The notes under the pieces are model-generated. The model did not search any database and was not told the DNA's origin. It worked only from the letters and a program-made list of their open reading frames with translations. DNA of 48,990 nt from an uncultured Lachnospiraceae bacterium (GTDB taxonomy: Bacteria; Bacillota; Clostridia; Lachnospirales; Lachnospiraceae): NCBI GenBank assembly GCA_947086895.1, contig CAMUAR010000026.1:1-48990 (forward strand). Reading direction: 5' to 3'. The translations under genes were made by a program, and so were the position numbers. Shown piece after piece: positions 36,018 through 44,712 of the stretch (within the stretch, counting starts at the first letter, position 1; the number at the start of each line of letters is the position of its first letter).

Positions 36018-36282
36018 CCGCGGATGTTTCGACCGTACCTTACTTCTGATGCAAACATGAAAAATATATTTATCGGAAAAATAATCTTCCATTCGAACTG
36101 CTGTCGAATTACAGAACGATGCAAAAACTTTATTATATAATACGTACCAGATCGCATATAATTTATTGGGTACTAAAGTAACCCTATAGTGAATAACAAC
36201 AGATCTTTTGTTAAAAAAGAAAGGAGAACAGCACTCCTCCCACCGCTGAAAGGTAGTAGGTTTCTGTGCCTGTTGGAATTTT
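36018..36282. other. Gap between rpoD and plsC with a hairpin
   Basis: CCTCCCACC (36236-36244) can pair with GGTAGTAGG (36252-36260), eight of nine positions if G-T is allowed. On the minus strand its arm reads GCGGTGGGAG, the same ten bases as in the IS200/IS605-type end at the right edge. It may be a solo element end or a simple attenuator. No gene is seen. Confidence 0.3.
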
Positions 36283-37038
36283 ATGAAACGAATCGCGTTA
36301 ATGTTTTTGCGCAGCTTTTTTGTATTGCCCTATTACTTGTTTCGTCTTTTCCAGCTGTGCAATATTGAAAAGTATGATAATTATACTCGGTATGGTTTTC
36401 TTCGCAAAATCACACCGAAAATTATCAAGCGGGGCCGCGTCCATGTAGAATGTCATGGCGTTGAAAATATCCCAAAAGAGACGGGATATATTATTTTTCC
36501 AAATCACCAAGGTTTGTTTGACGCTCTCGCATTTTTACAGACGCATGAGCGTCCGTTTGTCACTGTAATGAAAAAAGAGGTAAAAGATATTTTCCTATTG
36601 CGCAACGTAATTTGTTTGCTTCAGGCAGAAATTATCGACCGCGAAGATATTCGTCAATCTATGACGGTAATTAAAAATATGACAAACCGCGTAAAAAACG
36701 GAGAAAATTTTATTATTTTTGCCGAGGGAACAAGAAGTCGTGAAGGGAACCAAGTCGGTGAATTTAAAGGCGGCAGCTTTAAAAGCGCAATCAATGCAAA
36801 ATGTCCGATTGTTCCAGCAGTTTTAATTGATTCTTACAAAGCATTTGACACCAATTCCATCAAAAAACTAACTGTTCACCTTTTCTATTTGAAACCTCTG
36901 TGTTACGATGACTACAAAGATATGAAATCAACGGAAATTGCAGAACTTGTACAAAACCGTATCCAGACTGTGATTGATGACTTTGAAAAAACACTGCCGG
37001 AAAAGAAAGATTTTACAGAAGAAAACGAACTAAAATAG
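36283..37038 (+). CDS. plsC: 1-acyl-sn-glycerol-3-phosphate acyltransferase
   Basis: Membrane-associated enzyme that acylates lysophosphatidic acid to phosphatidic acid in phospholipid synthesis. Protein of 251 residues. The catalytic H-x4-D motif is 'NHQGLFD' (74-80) and the substrate motif is 'FAEGTRSREG' (147-156). A hydrophobic N-terminal segment (about 5-25) anchors it. The ribosome binding site is weak (GGAA). Copy 2 of the dispersed repeat and a bidirectional terminator follow the stop codon. Confidence 0.9.
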   Translation: MKRIALMFLRSFFVLPYYLFRLFQLCNIEKYDNYTRYGFLRKITPKIIKRGRVHVECHGVENIPKETGYIIFPNHQGLFDALAFLQTHERPFVTVMKKEVKDIFLLRNVICLLQAEIIDREDIRQSMTVIKNMTNRVKNGENFIIFAEGTRSREGNQVGEFKGGSFKSAINAKCPIVPAVLIDSYKAFDTNSIKKLTVHLFYLKPLCYDDYKDMKSTEIAELVQNRIQTVIDDFEKTLPEKKDFTEENELK

Positions 37039-37072
37039 TTTCTATAATATATAATTTTCTTTTTGCATCTGT

Positions 37073-37151
37073 GTGCAATCAAGTAGGGAAGGTTTGCCTT
37101 CCCTACTCGCCGCGCAACCTGCATAATTCCACTGCACGGGTTTGCGCATAA
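37073..37151 (+). repeat. Dispersed structured intergenic repeat, copy 2
   Basis: 79 bases matching 13601-13694 in order and orientation, without the 15-base insertion. Stem 1 is AGTAGGGAAGG/CCTTCCCTACT and stem 2 joins GCGCAACC to GGTTTGCGC. Compared with copy 1, a G-C pair in stem 2 has become A-T, which keeps pairing. As with copy 1, a strong hairpin follows within 7 to 9 bases. Confidence 0.75.
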
Positions 37152-37158
37152 AAAGTAT

Positions 37159-37185
37159 AAGGCTGCTGCAATTTGCAGCAGCCTT
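37159..37185. terminator. Bidirectional terminator between plsC and the DHHW gene
   Basis: Perfect 13-bp stem AAGGCTGCTGCAA/TTGCAGCAGCCTT with ATCTTTT on the plus side and ACTTTTT on the minus side. It ends both converging genes. Confidence 0.85.
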
Positions 37186-37190
37186 ATCTT

Positions 37191-38360
37191 TTACCGTTCC
37201 AGCTGATATAAATTGTCATCATGTACAAAATTTGTTGCGTTATACAGTACAAGAATATCTGTAATACCATAATTTTCTATTATCATAGAAACCGGCATTT
37301 TATTGTAGCGAAAATCCACCATAATAACTTCATCATAATCCTGTGCTAGAAATGGCACAAACGTATGAGCATAGGAATCTTTGATGACAAGTAATTTTTT
37401 TTCAGTTTTTTTCTGCCCTTGCTGCTGAATCTGTGTAAGTGCATGATTTCCGTCCAAATATACCATATATTTATCTTTTTCAGAAAGCCGTTTCATAGAA
37501 AACATTGATTTTTGAGGCTTGCCATCCATATCATACTCAACACGGTACGACCTTTCATCCTCATAAAGCAATACCGTATCCGCAGGCATTTGAATATTTA
37601 CTTTAGAATAAAGAGTTCCGTAAAACTCTTCGCTGCCTGTACTAATCTTATAATCCTCCTGCTCTCTCACTGGAATTTTCTGTGCCTGCGCCCATGCACG
37701 GTACGCATAATACGCTCCAAGTGCTGTCCAGTGATGATCGGTTTTATAATAAAGATATTCATCCTTATGCTGCATCAACTCTTCTCTTGTATCGATAAAA
37801 TTGTCGCCAAGCATGGCGGCTACACGATCAAGCAGCGCTTCCTGATCGTACTCTGATGTAAACGGCGGCAGTTTGTCCGCAAGAATGTCCGCCGCTGTCG
37901 GCACAAGCATTGCATAAACATTTGTATCACCAAGCAGCTCACTGTATTTTTTTATAAATGCATCCAGGCGCGCAATATTTTTTTCTTCCTGTTCTGCATC
38001 GATGGAACTGGCATCTGTGCGCGTAATCAGATAGTCATCCTCTGCAAAATAAACTCCATTGATATCTGTTTTGCCGAGCAATAATTCTGTTCTTGTTTTT
38101 ACACTGATCCAAGTATCTCTTCCAATAAATTGATCTGTAAGATACGCTTCATATTTTGTTGTAAATTTTTCCTTGTCCTCCTTGGCAAACAGACTTGCAA
38201 GGGAAAATTTGGGCTTCTGCGCCAGCGCGCGGTTTTCGCTTTCTGAGCGCGCTTTTACCGGCACAAAAAAGCCTGCGATTGTAATGCCAAAAACAAGTGC
38301 AAGAAAAATACCTGTTACAGCTTTGCTGCCAAAATTTTTTGGAGTATCTTTCTGTTCCAT
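37191..38360 (-). CDS. DHHW-family, AlgJ/AlgX-like cell-surface O-acetylation protein
   Basis: Predicted SGNH-like acetyltransferase or esterase acting outside the membrane, of 389 residues. An N-terminal membrane segment (about 13-34) is followed by an AlgX/AlgJ-type domain. The name-giving D-H-H-W motif is at 208-211 in 'YKTDHHWTALGAYYAY', and the catalytic-Ser block is 'VIKDSYAHTFVPF'. It starts 22 bases after the MBOAT gene, on the same strand. In characterised alginate and cellulose O-acetylation systems an MBOAT protein hands acetyl groups across the membrane to such a partner. The polymer modified here is not known. Confidence 0.88.
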   Translation of the reverse strand: MEQKDTPKNFGSKAVTGIFLALVFGITIAGFFVPVKARSESENRALAQKPKFSLASLFAKEDKEKFTTKYEAYLTDQFIGRDTWISVKTRTELLLGKTDINGVYFAEDDYLITRTDASSIDAEQEEKNIARLDAFIKKYSELLGDTNVYAMLVPTAADILADKLPPFTSEYDQEALLDRVAAMLGDNFIDTREELMQHKDEYLYYKTDHHWTALGAYYAYRAWAQAQKIPVREQEDYKISTGSEEFYGTLYSKVNIQMPADTVLLYEDERSYRVEYDMDGKPQKSMFSMKRLSEKDKYMVYLDGNHALTQIQQQGQKKTEKKLLVIKDSYAHTFVPFLAQDYDEVIMVDFRYNKMPVSMIIENYGITDILVLYNATNFVHDDNLYQLER

Positions 38361-38382
38361 AAGCTCCTCCCTAATCTACCAT

Positions 38383-39798
38383 CTAAAATCTGAAATATAA
38401 AAATGGATTGTATGTCGCATCTACCAGATACCCTACCGAAACCAGGAAAATTCCTGCGACAAACATCATCTTCGCCACTGTTGTCGCTCTTGGATACTCC
38501 GCCGAAAACAGCTTTTCCATCAAACGCTTTGGCACACTTGTTGAGGCAAATATTAAAATCACCAACATTACTGCATAATTTCTTAAAAGATACAGGGTCT
38601 GCGTATCGACAAAGCCTGCTGCCCCTGGTATAAACATAGATTTCAGATAACTTCCCACTCTCGTTAAATCATCAAATCCAAACAGCACAAAGCTCACCCA
38701 CACGAGAAATAACGTGTATATATGTGAAACAAAATCAGGAAGTTTTTTTAGTATATTTGCAAGGAAAAACTTCTCAATTACAAGAAATACGCCAAAATAT
38801 ACGCCCCACAGCACAAAATTCCAGCTTGCGCCATGCCAAAAACCAGTCAGCAGCCAGACAACAGCAATATTTCGAACCTGTTTCGGCAGGCTGACGCGGT
38901 TGCCGCCAAGCGGAATATACACATACTCCCGAAACCAGCTTCCAAGAGAGATATGCCATCTTCTCCAAAACTCGGTAATACTTTTTGATACAAACGGATA
39001 ATTAAAGTTCTCCAGAAAATGAAACCCAAACATCCGGCCAAGACCGATCGCCATATCGGAATAACCTGAAAAATCAAAATACACCTGAAAACAATAAGCG
39101 GTAATTCCAAGCCATGCAGCAAGCACCGAAGTCTGCGCGGGTGCCATTGTGCTGACGGTATCCCAAAGCAGCCCGATATTATTTGCCAGCAACACTTTCT
39201 TGCCAAGTCCGCACATAAATTTCATTACGCCGGAAGCGAACAGATCCATGCTCTCACTGCGGTGATCGAGTTCCTCCGCCACCGTTTTATACTGTACAAT
39301 CGGTCCGGCAATCAACTGTGGAAACAACGCGACATAAGCGCCAAATGAGATAATATTTCTTTGTACTTTGGCCTGTCCGCGATAGATATCTACTGTATAG
39401 GACATCGTTTGAAATGTGTAAAATGAGATTCCAATTGGCAGTGCCAGCTTAAGCAGCGGAATTTCCGTGCCAAATAAATTATTGATGTTTCCAAGCAGAA
39501 AATCTGCATACTTAAAAAATCCCAGCAGAGCAAGATTGATTACCATGGACTCAATCACAAAGTACTTTGCCCTCGCTCGATTCCCCTTTTTTAAATTGGA
39601 ATCAACCAGCCAGCCATGCGTATAATCCACCACGGTAGAAAAAATCATCAGCACAACATAAATTGGTTCACCCCAAGAGTAAAATATAAGACTTACAACA
39701 AACAGAATTGCATTTCTGATATTTTTTGGCGCAATAAAATACAAAATCAGCACAATCGGCAAAAATCGAAATAAATACACAAGACTGCTGAATACCAT
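38383..39798 (-). CDS. MBOAT-family O-acyltransferase (AlgI-like)
   Basis: Multi-spanning membrane acyltransferase of 471 residues that moves acetyl groups to the outer face for modification of a surface polysaccharide. The family hallmarks are clear: 'QTMSYTVDIYRGQ', 'PQLIAGPIVQY', 'FWRRWHISLGSWFREYVYIP' with the conserved Trp-His, and the catalytic His in 'GFWHGASWNFVLWG'. About ten or more hydrophobic segments cover the length. It is the first gene of a two-gene operon with the DHHW gene. A teichoic-acid D-alanylation role (DltB) is less likely because the partner is DHHW and no dlt gene is near. Confidence 0.93.
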   Translation of the reverse strand: MVFSSLVYLFRFLPIVLILYFIAPKNIRNAILFVVSLIFYSWGEPIYVVLMIFSTVVDYTHGWLVDSNLKKGNRARAKYFVIESMVINLALLGFFKYADFLLGNINNLFGTEIPLLKLALPIGISFYTFQTMSYTVDIYRGQAKVQRNIISFGAYVALFPQLIAGPIVQYKTVAEELDHRSESMDLFASGVMKFMCGLGKKVLLANNIGLLWDTVSTMAPAQTSVLAAWLGITAYCFQVYFDFSGYSDMAIGLGRMFGFHFLENFNYPFVSKSITEFWRRWHISLGSWFREYVYIPLGGNRVSLPKQVRNIAVVWLLTGFWHGASWNFVLWGVYFGVFLVIEKFFLANILKKLPDFVSHIYTLFLVWVSFVLFGFDDLTRVGSYLKSMFIPGAAGFVDTQTLYLLRNYAVMLVILIFASTSVPKRLMEKLFSAEYPRATTVAKMMFVAGIFLVSVGYLVDATYNPFLYFRF

Positions 39799-39898
39799 AG
39801 CTCCTCACATTCTTCCGCCGGTCGGCGGCCTTATACTCGAAAGGAAACCTTAAATTCCCCAATTATTTCAAATATAACATGCCAGGAAATCAGAAAAT

Positions 39899-40444
39899 TT
39901 ATTCTGTATTTCCTTGCGAAAATATACTTCCTCCCGCATTATAAAACAATCCATCGTCCTTTTTTATATAAAGTTCATTGGCGTCTTGAAGAAAAAAATC
40001 TTTCTTGCCAACAGGCAGCAAAACAATTACCTCATCCCCCGTTTCAAGCCCTGCATCAAAATCCAAAGATACTGTAACTCTGTCTTTCCCTTCTACATCA
40101 AGAACAAGAATCCCTACGGTTTCACCTGGTTTTCTATATTCTGCAACTGTGCCATACACAGTCTCTTCCATTCCTACAGTTCGTATTTTAGGTATATTTC
40201 CAGTCTCAATATCTGCTGACAATGGTTCAATATAATTGGTTGGCTCAACTTTATTGTCCCCTGCATTGCCGCCGCGCCTTCCATAAATAAAAGCTGTTCC
40301 TGCCAGCAAAAACACACACGCTGCCGCAGGAAGCCATCTCCACCCATAAGCCGGGTGTTTTTTTATTTCTTCTTCCTTCTCTTTTCTGAGCTGTTCCTCC
40401 GCTTTTTGATAGATCCCCGCAATAAATTCCTTATCGCTCTTCAT
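39899..40444 (-). CDS. Putative anti-sigma factor or sigma-linked membrane protein
   Basis: Single-pass membrane protein of 181 residues: a charged cytoplasmic segment of about 34 residues ('EKEEEIKKHPAYGWRW'), one membrane helix ('LPAAACVFLLAGTAFIYG', about 38-55), then an extracytoplasmic domain of about 120 residues with beta-strand character. Its start overlaps the end of the ECF sigma gene by 14 bases, which is the usual arrangement for a cognate anti-sigma factor. No zinc-binding ZAS motif is visible, so the function is inferred from context. Confidence 0.6.
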   Translation of the reverse strand: MKSDKEFIAGIYQKAEEQLRKEKEEEIKKHPAYGWRWLPAAACVFLLAGTAFIYGRRGGNAGDNKVEPTNYIEPLSADIETGNIPKIRTVGMEETVYGTVAEYRKPGETVGILVLDVEGKDRVTVSLDFDAGLETGDEVIVLLPVGKKDFFLQDANELYIKKDDGLFYNAGGSIFSQGNTE

Positions 40445-40985
40445 CGCTACACCCCATTTTCTGCTTCAACCTCTTCCTTGCTCTGTAAACAAGTATCTTA
40501 ATCTGTCCCTCAGACTTTCCCAGCACTTTTGCCGCATCTGCGTAAGAAACACCCTCCAGATCAATCAGATACAAAATATGTTCATATTCCGGCTTAAGCG
40601 TTTTCATAATTCGGTACAGTTCTCTTTTTTCTTCTTCCTGAATTACCTTTTCTTCCAACAACAGAGAGTCCGCGCGAACTGCATCGGTTTCTTCCCACTC
40701 CCCAATTAAGGTAAGTTTTGCATTTTTCCGAATATAATCTACCGCTTTATTATGCCCTATTGTATAAATATATGTTTTAAATGAGGAATCTGTTCGAAAA
40801 CGCTCTGGATGTAAAAAAACCTCAACAAACGTATCCTGCGCCAAATCCTCAGCCTGGTACACGTCCTTTACATATCTCGCAATAAATTGAATCAAGCAGT
40901 CCTTATAACGGAGGACAAGGCGCTCAAAACCCGCCTTGTCTCCAGAAAGGAACTGCTCATAATCCAGCTTGTCTTGCTGCTCCAT
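40431..40985 (-). CDS. ECF-type RNA polymerase sigma factor
   Basis: Extracytoplasmic-function sigma factor. Region 2 shows 'RYVKDVYQAEDLAQDTFVEV' and 'FKTYIYTIGHNKAVDYIRK'; region 4 has the HTH 'EGVSYADAAKVLGKSEGQIK' followed by 'VYRARKRLKQKM'. Several starts are possible (41009, 40997, 40985). The ATG at 40985 is preferred because GGAG lies six bases upstream, giving 184 residues. It is followed, with a 14-base overlap, by a membrane protein that probably restrains it. The signal and target promoters are unknown. Confidence 0.88.
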   Translation of the reverse strand: MEQQDKLDYEQFLSGDKAGFERLVLRYKDCLIQFIARYVKDVYQAEDLAQDTFVEVFLHPERFRTDSSFKTYIYTIGHNKAVDYIRKNAKLTLIGEWEETDAVRADSLLLEEKVIQEEEKRELYRIMKTLKPEYEHILYLIDLEGVSYADAAKVLGKSEGQIKILVYRARKRLKQKMGCSDEER

Positions 40986-41282
40986 ACGGAACTCCATCCT
41001 TCCTTCCATTTTTCAGGCTGTTGCAGCAATTATCGCCTTGCTGTAACAAATCTGAACTGTTACTCCCAACCATCATACCACAGAAAGGAAGGTATTTCCA
41101 GACAAACTTAAATAACCCTCATACGGTACGCCGCGGCTCCCACCCCAAAGAACCGCCGAACATTCTATATATACTCCCATCTTGCAAATCACCTATTTTG
41201 CAGATTCGGACACAAAAATCTATAAAAGTATTCTGCAGATCCGATTCTGCCGCAACTCTTTATCATATTCGGAAGCTGTTTA

Positions 41283-42122
41283 TTACTCCTGAGTTTTTGC
41301 GATATAGTTCGCAGAACCTTTCATTGTGCCTTCTGCCTCCGGCACTGGCTCCTCAAATGTGAATTCTATAACATCGCCAACCGCAAAATTCTCAATACCG
41401 CCCTCCGCATAGAAATATTCGCTGAACGTGCATTCAAATGTGTAAGTCTTTTCTTCCTCTGTATATTCTACTGTAATTGCATCTTCTGAAAGCTCTTTAA
41501 TCACAGCATTGTCTAAGCGAGAAAACTTGCGCACAAGCACAACTTCTTCAATGGACGGATCAAACTTCCGAAGGAATACATTTTCAGCATAGTTCGCAAT
41601 ATCCGGCTCACCGATAATCAAAAATACATACCGTCCCTGTACAACAACCTTGTTGTTCTCCACAAGTTCCAGCTGAGCCGGAAGATAACTGCCCCACTGC
41701 TCTTTCAATGCTGCGATCCTCTGATTTACCCCATCGACAACCGCCTGCACATCATCCTCAGAAACAGCTTTAAATGCAGCAAATTCTGTTGCTGTTACAT
41801 TCATCATCGGAATTCGGATATCAAACTCCTCCACTTTGGAAGCGTCAATCTTATAAAGTTCCGTAAGCTCCGTTTCGGATCCTTCTGCCAGCGCTGGCAG
41901 CTGATCTGCTGTGCGTTCAAAAATTCCATTTAACATTTCCTTTACACTGAAATCCTCAAATTGAGACGGAGCTTCTGACGGTGCCTCCGACGGCTGCTGA
42001 GCTTCAACGGAAGGGGTAGGTGAAGGGGTAGGTGTATCCTCCTCTTTATCCTTGCCTCCGCATGCGGTCATTGAAAGTGCCATGGTACCTGCAAGCATCA
42101 TACATAAAAATTTCTTCCTCAT
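41283..42122 (-). CDS. DUF4358-type lipoprotein
   Basis: Membrane-anchored lipoprotein of 279 residues. The signal peptide ends in the lipobox L-S-M-T-A-C21. A Pro/Ser/Thr/Glu-rich spacer (about 29-58, 'PTPSPTPSVEAQQPSEAPSE') keeps the domain away from the membrane. The central part (about 60-190), with 'IRIPMMNVTATEFAAFKAVS' and 'WGSYLPAQLELVENNKVVVQ', resembles DUF4358, a family of lipoproteins common in Lachnospiraceae. The tail is a separate beta-rich segment. The start at 42122 has AAGGAG upstream; the open frame extends 41 codons further. Function unknown. Confidence 0.8.
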   Translation of the reverse strand: MRKKFLCMMLAGTMALSMTACGGKDKEEDTPTPSPTPSVEAQQPSEAPSEAPSQFEDFSVKEMLNGIFERTADQLPALAEGSETELTELYKIDASKVEEFDIRIPMMNVTATEFAAFKAVSEDDVQAVVDGVNQRIAALKEQWGSYLPAQLELVENNKVVVQGRYVFLIIGEPDIANYAENVFLRKFDPSIEEVVLVRKFSRLDNAVIKELSEDAITVEYTEEEKTYTFECTFSEYFYAEGGIENFAVGDVIEFTFEEPVPEAEGTMKGSANYIAKTQE

Positions 42123-42410
42123 ATTTTTCTCTCCTTTTCCATAATCCGGGCGTCTCTCCCAATCGCCCGCCAACACCGCTGATACAGCGGCTTGTTTTTG
42201 TTTTACATCTATTATTCGCAAATAATTATAAAAAGTTACACCCAAATTAAAAAATTTTTTTAAGCACGAAGTTTGACCTTTAAAATTGGTAAAACTGGTA
42301 AAAACTGTTGCCTCAATCTATACGGTATGGCGTAACAGCAGATCAGGCAACTGCAATTTTGTGGTATCAAAAGACAGAAGAAACCGGAAATACAAAAGCG
42401 GCAGCTGTTA
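42123..42410. other. Intergenic region upstream of the lipoprotein
   Basis: No gene. A plus-strand frame starting at 42308 has no ribosome binding site and ends in the terminator. It probably contains the lipoprotein promoter, which was not resolved. Confidence 0.3.
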
Positions 42411-42444
42411 AAAGGACTGTCGCACGGAAACGCAACAGTCCTTT
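42411..42444 (-). terminator. Terminator of the blaI-blaR1-like operon
   Basis: Perfect 10-bp stem AAAGGACTGT/ACAGTCCTTT followed on the minus strand by TTAA after the T-run; it lies 40 bases past the blaR1-like stop. Confidence 0.75.
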
Positions 42445-42483
42445 ATTTTACTTAAGTCTATTTATACATTCTGCACACTCTAA

Positions 42484-44712
42484 TTACCAGAACTTATCAT
42501 CCAGCAATTCTTTTACTTCCTTCTCGGTCATATAAGAAACGCCTGTAATTTCACCATCTCTATTACGGTTAATTTTAATACTTATTGTTCCTTTTGGATT
42601 TACTCCCAACTTATAAAAAGAACTGTCTGGTTTATGATCCAGAAAAACATTTACCAGTTTTCCCTGGTAATAGTATGATTTACCATTACATATAATACCG
42701 TATACAGTATAATCCTCCTCATCGTCGTCCCAATCATCATCCCAGTCCTCATCATCCCAATCGTCATCCCAGTCCTCATCGTCCCAATCGTCATCCCAGT
42801 CCTCATCGTCCCAATCATCATCCCAGTCCTCATCGTCCCAATCGTCATCCCAGTCCTCATCGTCCCAATCGTCATCCCAGTCCTCATCATCCCAATCGTC
42901 ATCCCAGTCCTCATCGTCCCAATCATCATCCCAGTCCTCATCATTTAAATCAAAGTCACAATTTTTATCGTCAGACCGTTTCACTTCAATATTTATTGGT
43001 CCATAATTACTTAAAATCAATCGTGGCGTTTTGTTTCCAACACAGTAAATTGCCGACCAGTCCTCTGGACGATTTACATACCCTGGTCCGCAATCTGTCG
43101 TATCCAGATAAAGATTTTTTGGTTCCTTATTAAAATACAGATCAATTGGTCCATTCTTTACTGTTGCTGTAATATCTTTTAAAATAGTATCTGCCTCAAT
43201 ATAAAGCGGACCGGAAATAATATCAATATTATATACTCCTCGTGATATTTCTTGATCGATCAAGGAAAAACCTGCTTGATTTGACGTAACATAAACAGGA
43301 GCATTAAAATCCTGCGTATGTAAAATAATCTGATCTAATACTATATCAAATGTCTTATATACAGCATTTGGTATATAAATACAAATAATATTTTTAGGTT
43401 CCTTGCCAAAACTTACACTCAGACCATTTGGAGCAGTGTTTTTTATTGTAATCTGCATAATATCATCTATAACATTTGTATTTACACTGCAATTTTCTGG
43501 ATGATCCATATTTTGATATTCAAATCTGACTTTAGATTCACTGGTTCGAACAAGAGAAACTCCAACTGGTCCTTCCCCGTTAATCAATATACCGCTGAAA
43601 TCAACATCAACATACTGTGAGGAAGAAATCTTTGTTTTCGGCAATTTGCCGGAAGAAGAATCTGTAATATCAGCAGCATAAACTCCAACAAAAGATGCTC
43701 CAAAAATAATGCATAACGTCAAAACTCCCGTCAAAGCGCGAATCGCTCTTGATTTTTTCTTAAAATTCACAATAGCACCTAACCTTTCTTTTAATAACCG
43801 CTTATTTTTATTTAGAGCGACAGCGCCGAAAGATTCCTTGTATTTTCCGACTGCCGCCATAGCATCAAGCAACGTCTCTCCATAATCTTTGGCATTGACA
43901 TACCCTATTTTTTCAACAACTGCTTCATCACAAGAAAATTCGCACGCCCTCGTAATTTCCCGACTCATAAAATGTACCGCAGGATTAAACCAGTGCAGAC
44001 ATATTGTAACCTGCGTCAGCCATTTATAAAGCAAATCCTTGCGCTTATAATGAATCAATTCATGCAGTATAATATACGAAAAATCTTTCTGGGAAACATT
44101 TGTGCTTGGCAGTACGATACACGGATGAAAAAATCCGACAAGCAGCGGCGAAGAAACAAGAGGATTGACGCAAAGTTCTATCGGCTTTTTTATACCAACT
44201 TTTTTTGCAGTGATAAAAAACTGATCTAAAATTTTCATATCAGAAACAGGCGTTAATCCAGCATTGATATATCGCATAAAACTCTGGTAGATCGTTATTT
44301 TTCGTATCAGAAGTGCTGCTGCAATAATCAGCCAAATAACCTGTATTTTCTTTATAAGGAATAACGTAATTTTTTGAATTGGAGAGTCCAACGGCAAAGA
44401 ATGTTCTAACCGATCGTCTGTTTTTTTCTCGCTCTGATCAAAATAAACAGCAGAATCAGAAATATTTTCCGGCTGGCGGGAAGAGATTTGCTGCTCGGAA
44501 AAGGAATTAACGATTGCCTGATAGTACTTTCCCATAAAATTTATGCTTGGTTCAAAAGGAATGAGCAGCCGCAAAATAACAATAATCCAAATATAATACT
44601 GCCACTGTCTGCTGATTTTATCTTTTAAAAATCTCTTTCCAAAAAGCAGCACCAAAATCAGCAAAGCACCGGAAAAGGACATCGACAGAAATATTTTTAA
44701 AGTTGCATTCAC
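42484..44712 (-). CDS. BlaR1-like M56 sensor metalloprotease with a repeat-bearing C-terminal domain
   Basis: Membrane zinc protease of 742 residues, starting at a GTG that overlaps the blaI-like stop by one base. Four or so membrane segments (about 4-24, 38-55, 118-138, 320-345) surround the cytoplasmic protease domain with H-E-L-I-H (217-221) and the third ligand region 'CEFSCDEAV' (about 253-261). The extracytoplasmic part lacks the penicillin-binding sensor of BlaR1. Instead it carries a beta-strand domain like DUF4097 (about 355-585), eight nine-residue Asp/Trp repeats (about 590-661), and a short tail. In BlaR1-BlaI systems the activated protease leads to cleavage of the repressor; this is inferred here. 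The ligand is not known, and beta-lactam sensing is unlikely. Confidence 0.85.
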   Translation of the reverse strand: MNATLKIFLSMSFSGALLILVLLFGKRFLKDKISRQWQYYIWIIVILRLLIPFEPSINFMGKYYQAIVNSFSEQQISSRQPENISDSAVYFDQSEKKTDDRLEHSLPLDSPIQKITLFLIKKIQVIWLIIAAALLIRKITIYQSFMRYINAGLTPVSDMKILDQFFITAKKVGIKKPIELCVNPLVSSPLLVGFFHPCIVLPSTNVSQKDFSYIILHELIHYKRKDLLYKWLTQVTICLHWFNPAVHFMSREITRACEFSCDEAVVEKIGYVNAKDYGETLLDAMAAVGKYKESFGAVALNKNKRLLKERLGAIVNFKKKSRAIRALTGVLTLCIIFGASFVGVYAADITDSSSGKLPKTKISSSQYVDVDFSGILINGEGPVGVSLVRTSESKVRFEYQNMDHPENCSVNTNVIDDIMQITIKNTAPNGLSVSFGKEPKNIICIYIPNAVYKTFDIVLDQIILHTQDFNAPVYVTSNQAGFSLIDQEISRGVYNIDIISGPLYIEADTILKDITATVKNGPIDLYFNKEPKNLYLDTTDCGPGYVNRPEDWSAIYCVGNKTPRLILSNYGPINIEVKRSDDKNCDFDLNDEDWDDDWDDEDWDDDWDDEDWDDDWDDEDWDDDWDDEDWDDDWDDEDWDDDWDDEDWDDDWDDEDWDDDWDDDEEDYTVYGIICNGKSYYYQGKLVNVFLDHKPDSSFYKLGVNPKGTISIKINRNRDGEITGVSYMTEKEVKELLDDKFW
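42727..42942 (-). repeat. Eight 27-bp tandem repeats encoding an Asp/Trp array
   Basis: In-frame units coding D-D-E-D-W-D-D-D-W, eight times, 27 bp each. Units differ by synonymous third-base changes (tcg/tca for Ser-like triplets on the plus strand), so the protein is conserved more than the DNA. Net charge is strongly negative, with a Trp every four or five residues. It lies in the extracytoplasmic part of the sensor. Confidence 0.9.

Noticed and set aside
42308..42535. Plus-strand frame before the blaR1-like terminator
   Set aside because: No ribosome binding site and it runs into the terminator stem and the end of the sensor gene.
42651..42944. 97-codon Met/Thr/Gly repeat frame, and a CRISPR-like look of the 27-bp repeats
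   Set aside because: Alternative frame of the Asp/Trp array. The repeats are contiguous with no spacers and are in frame, so not CRISPR.
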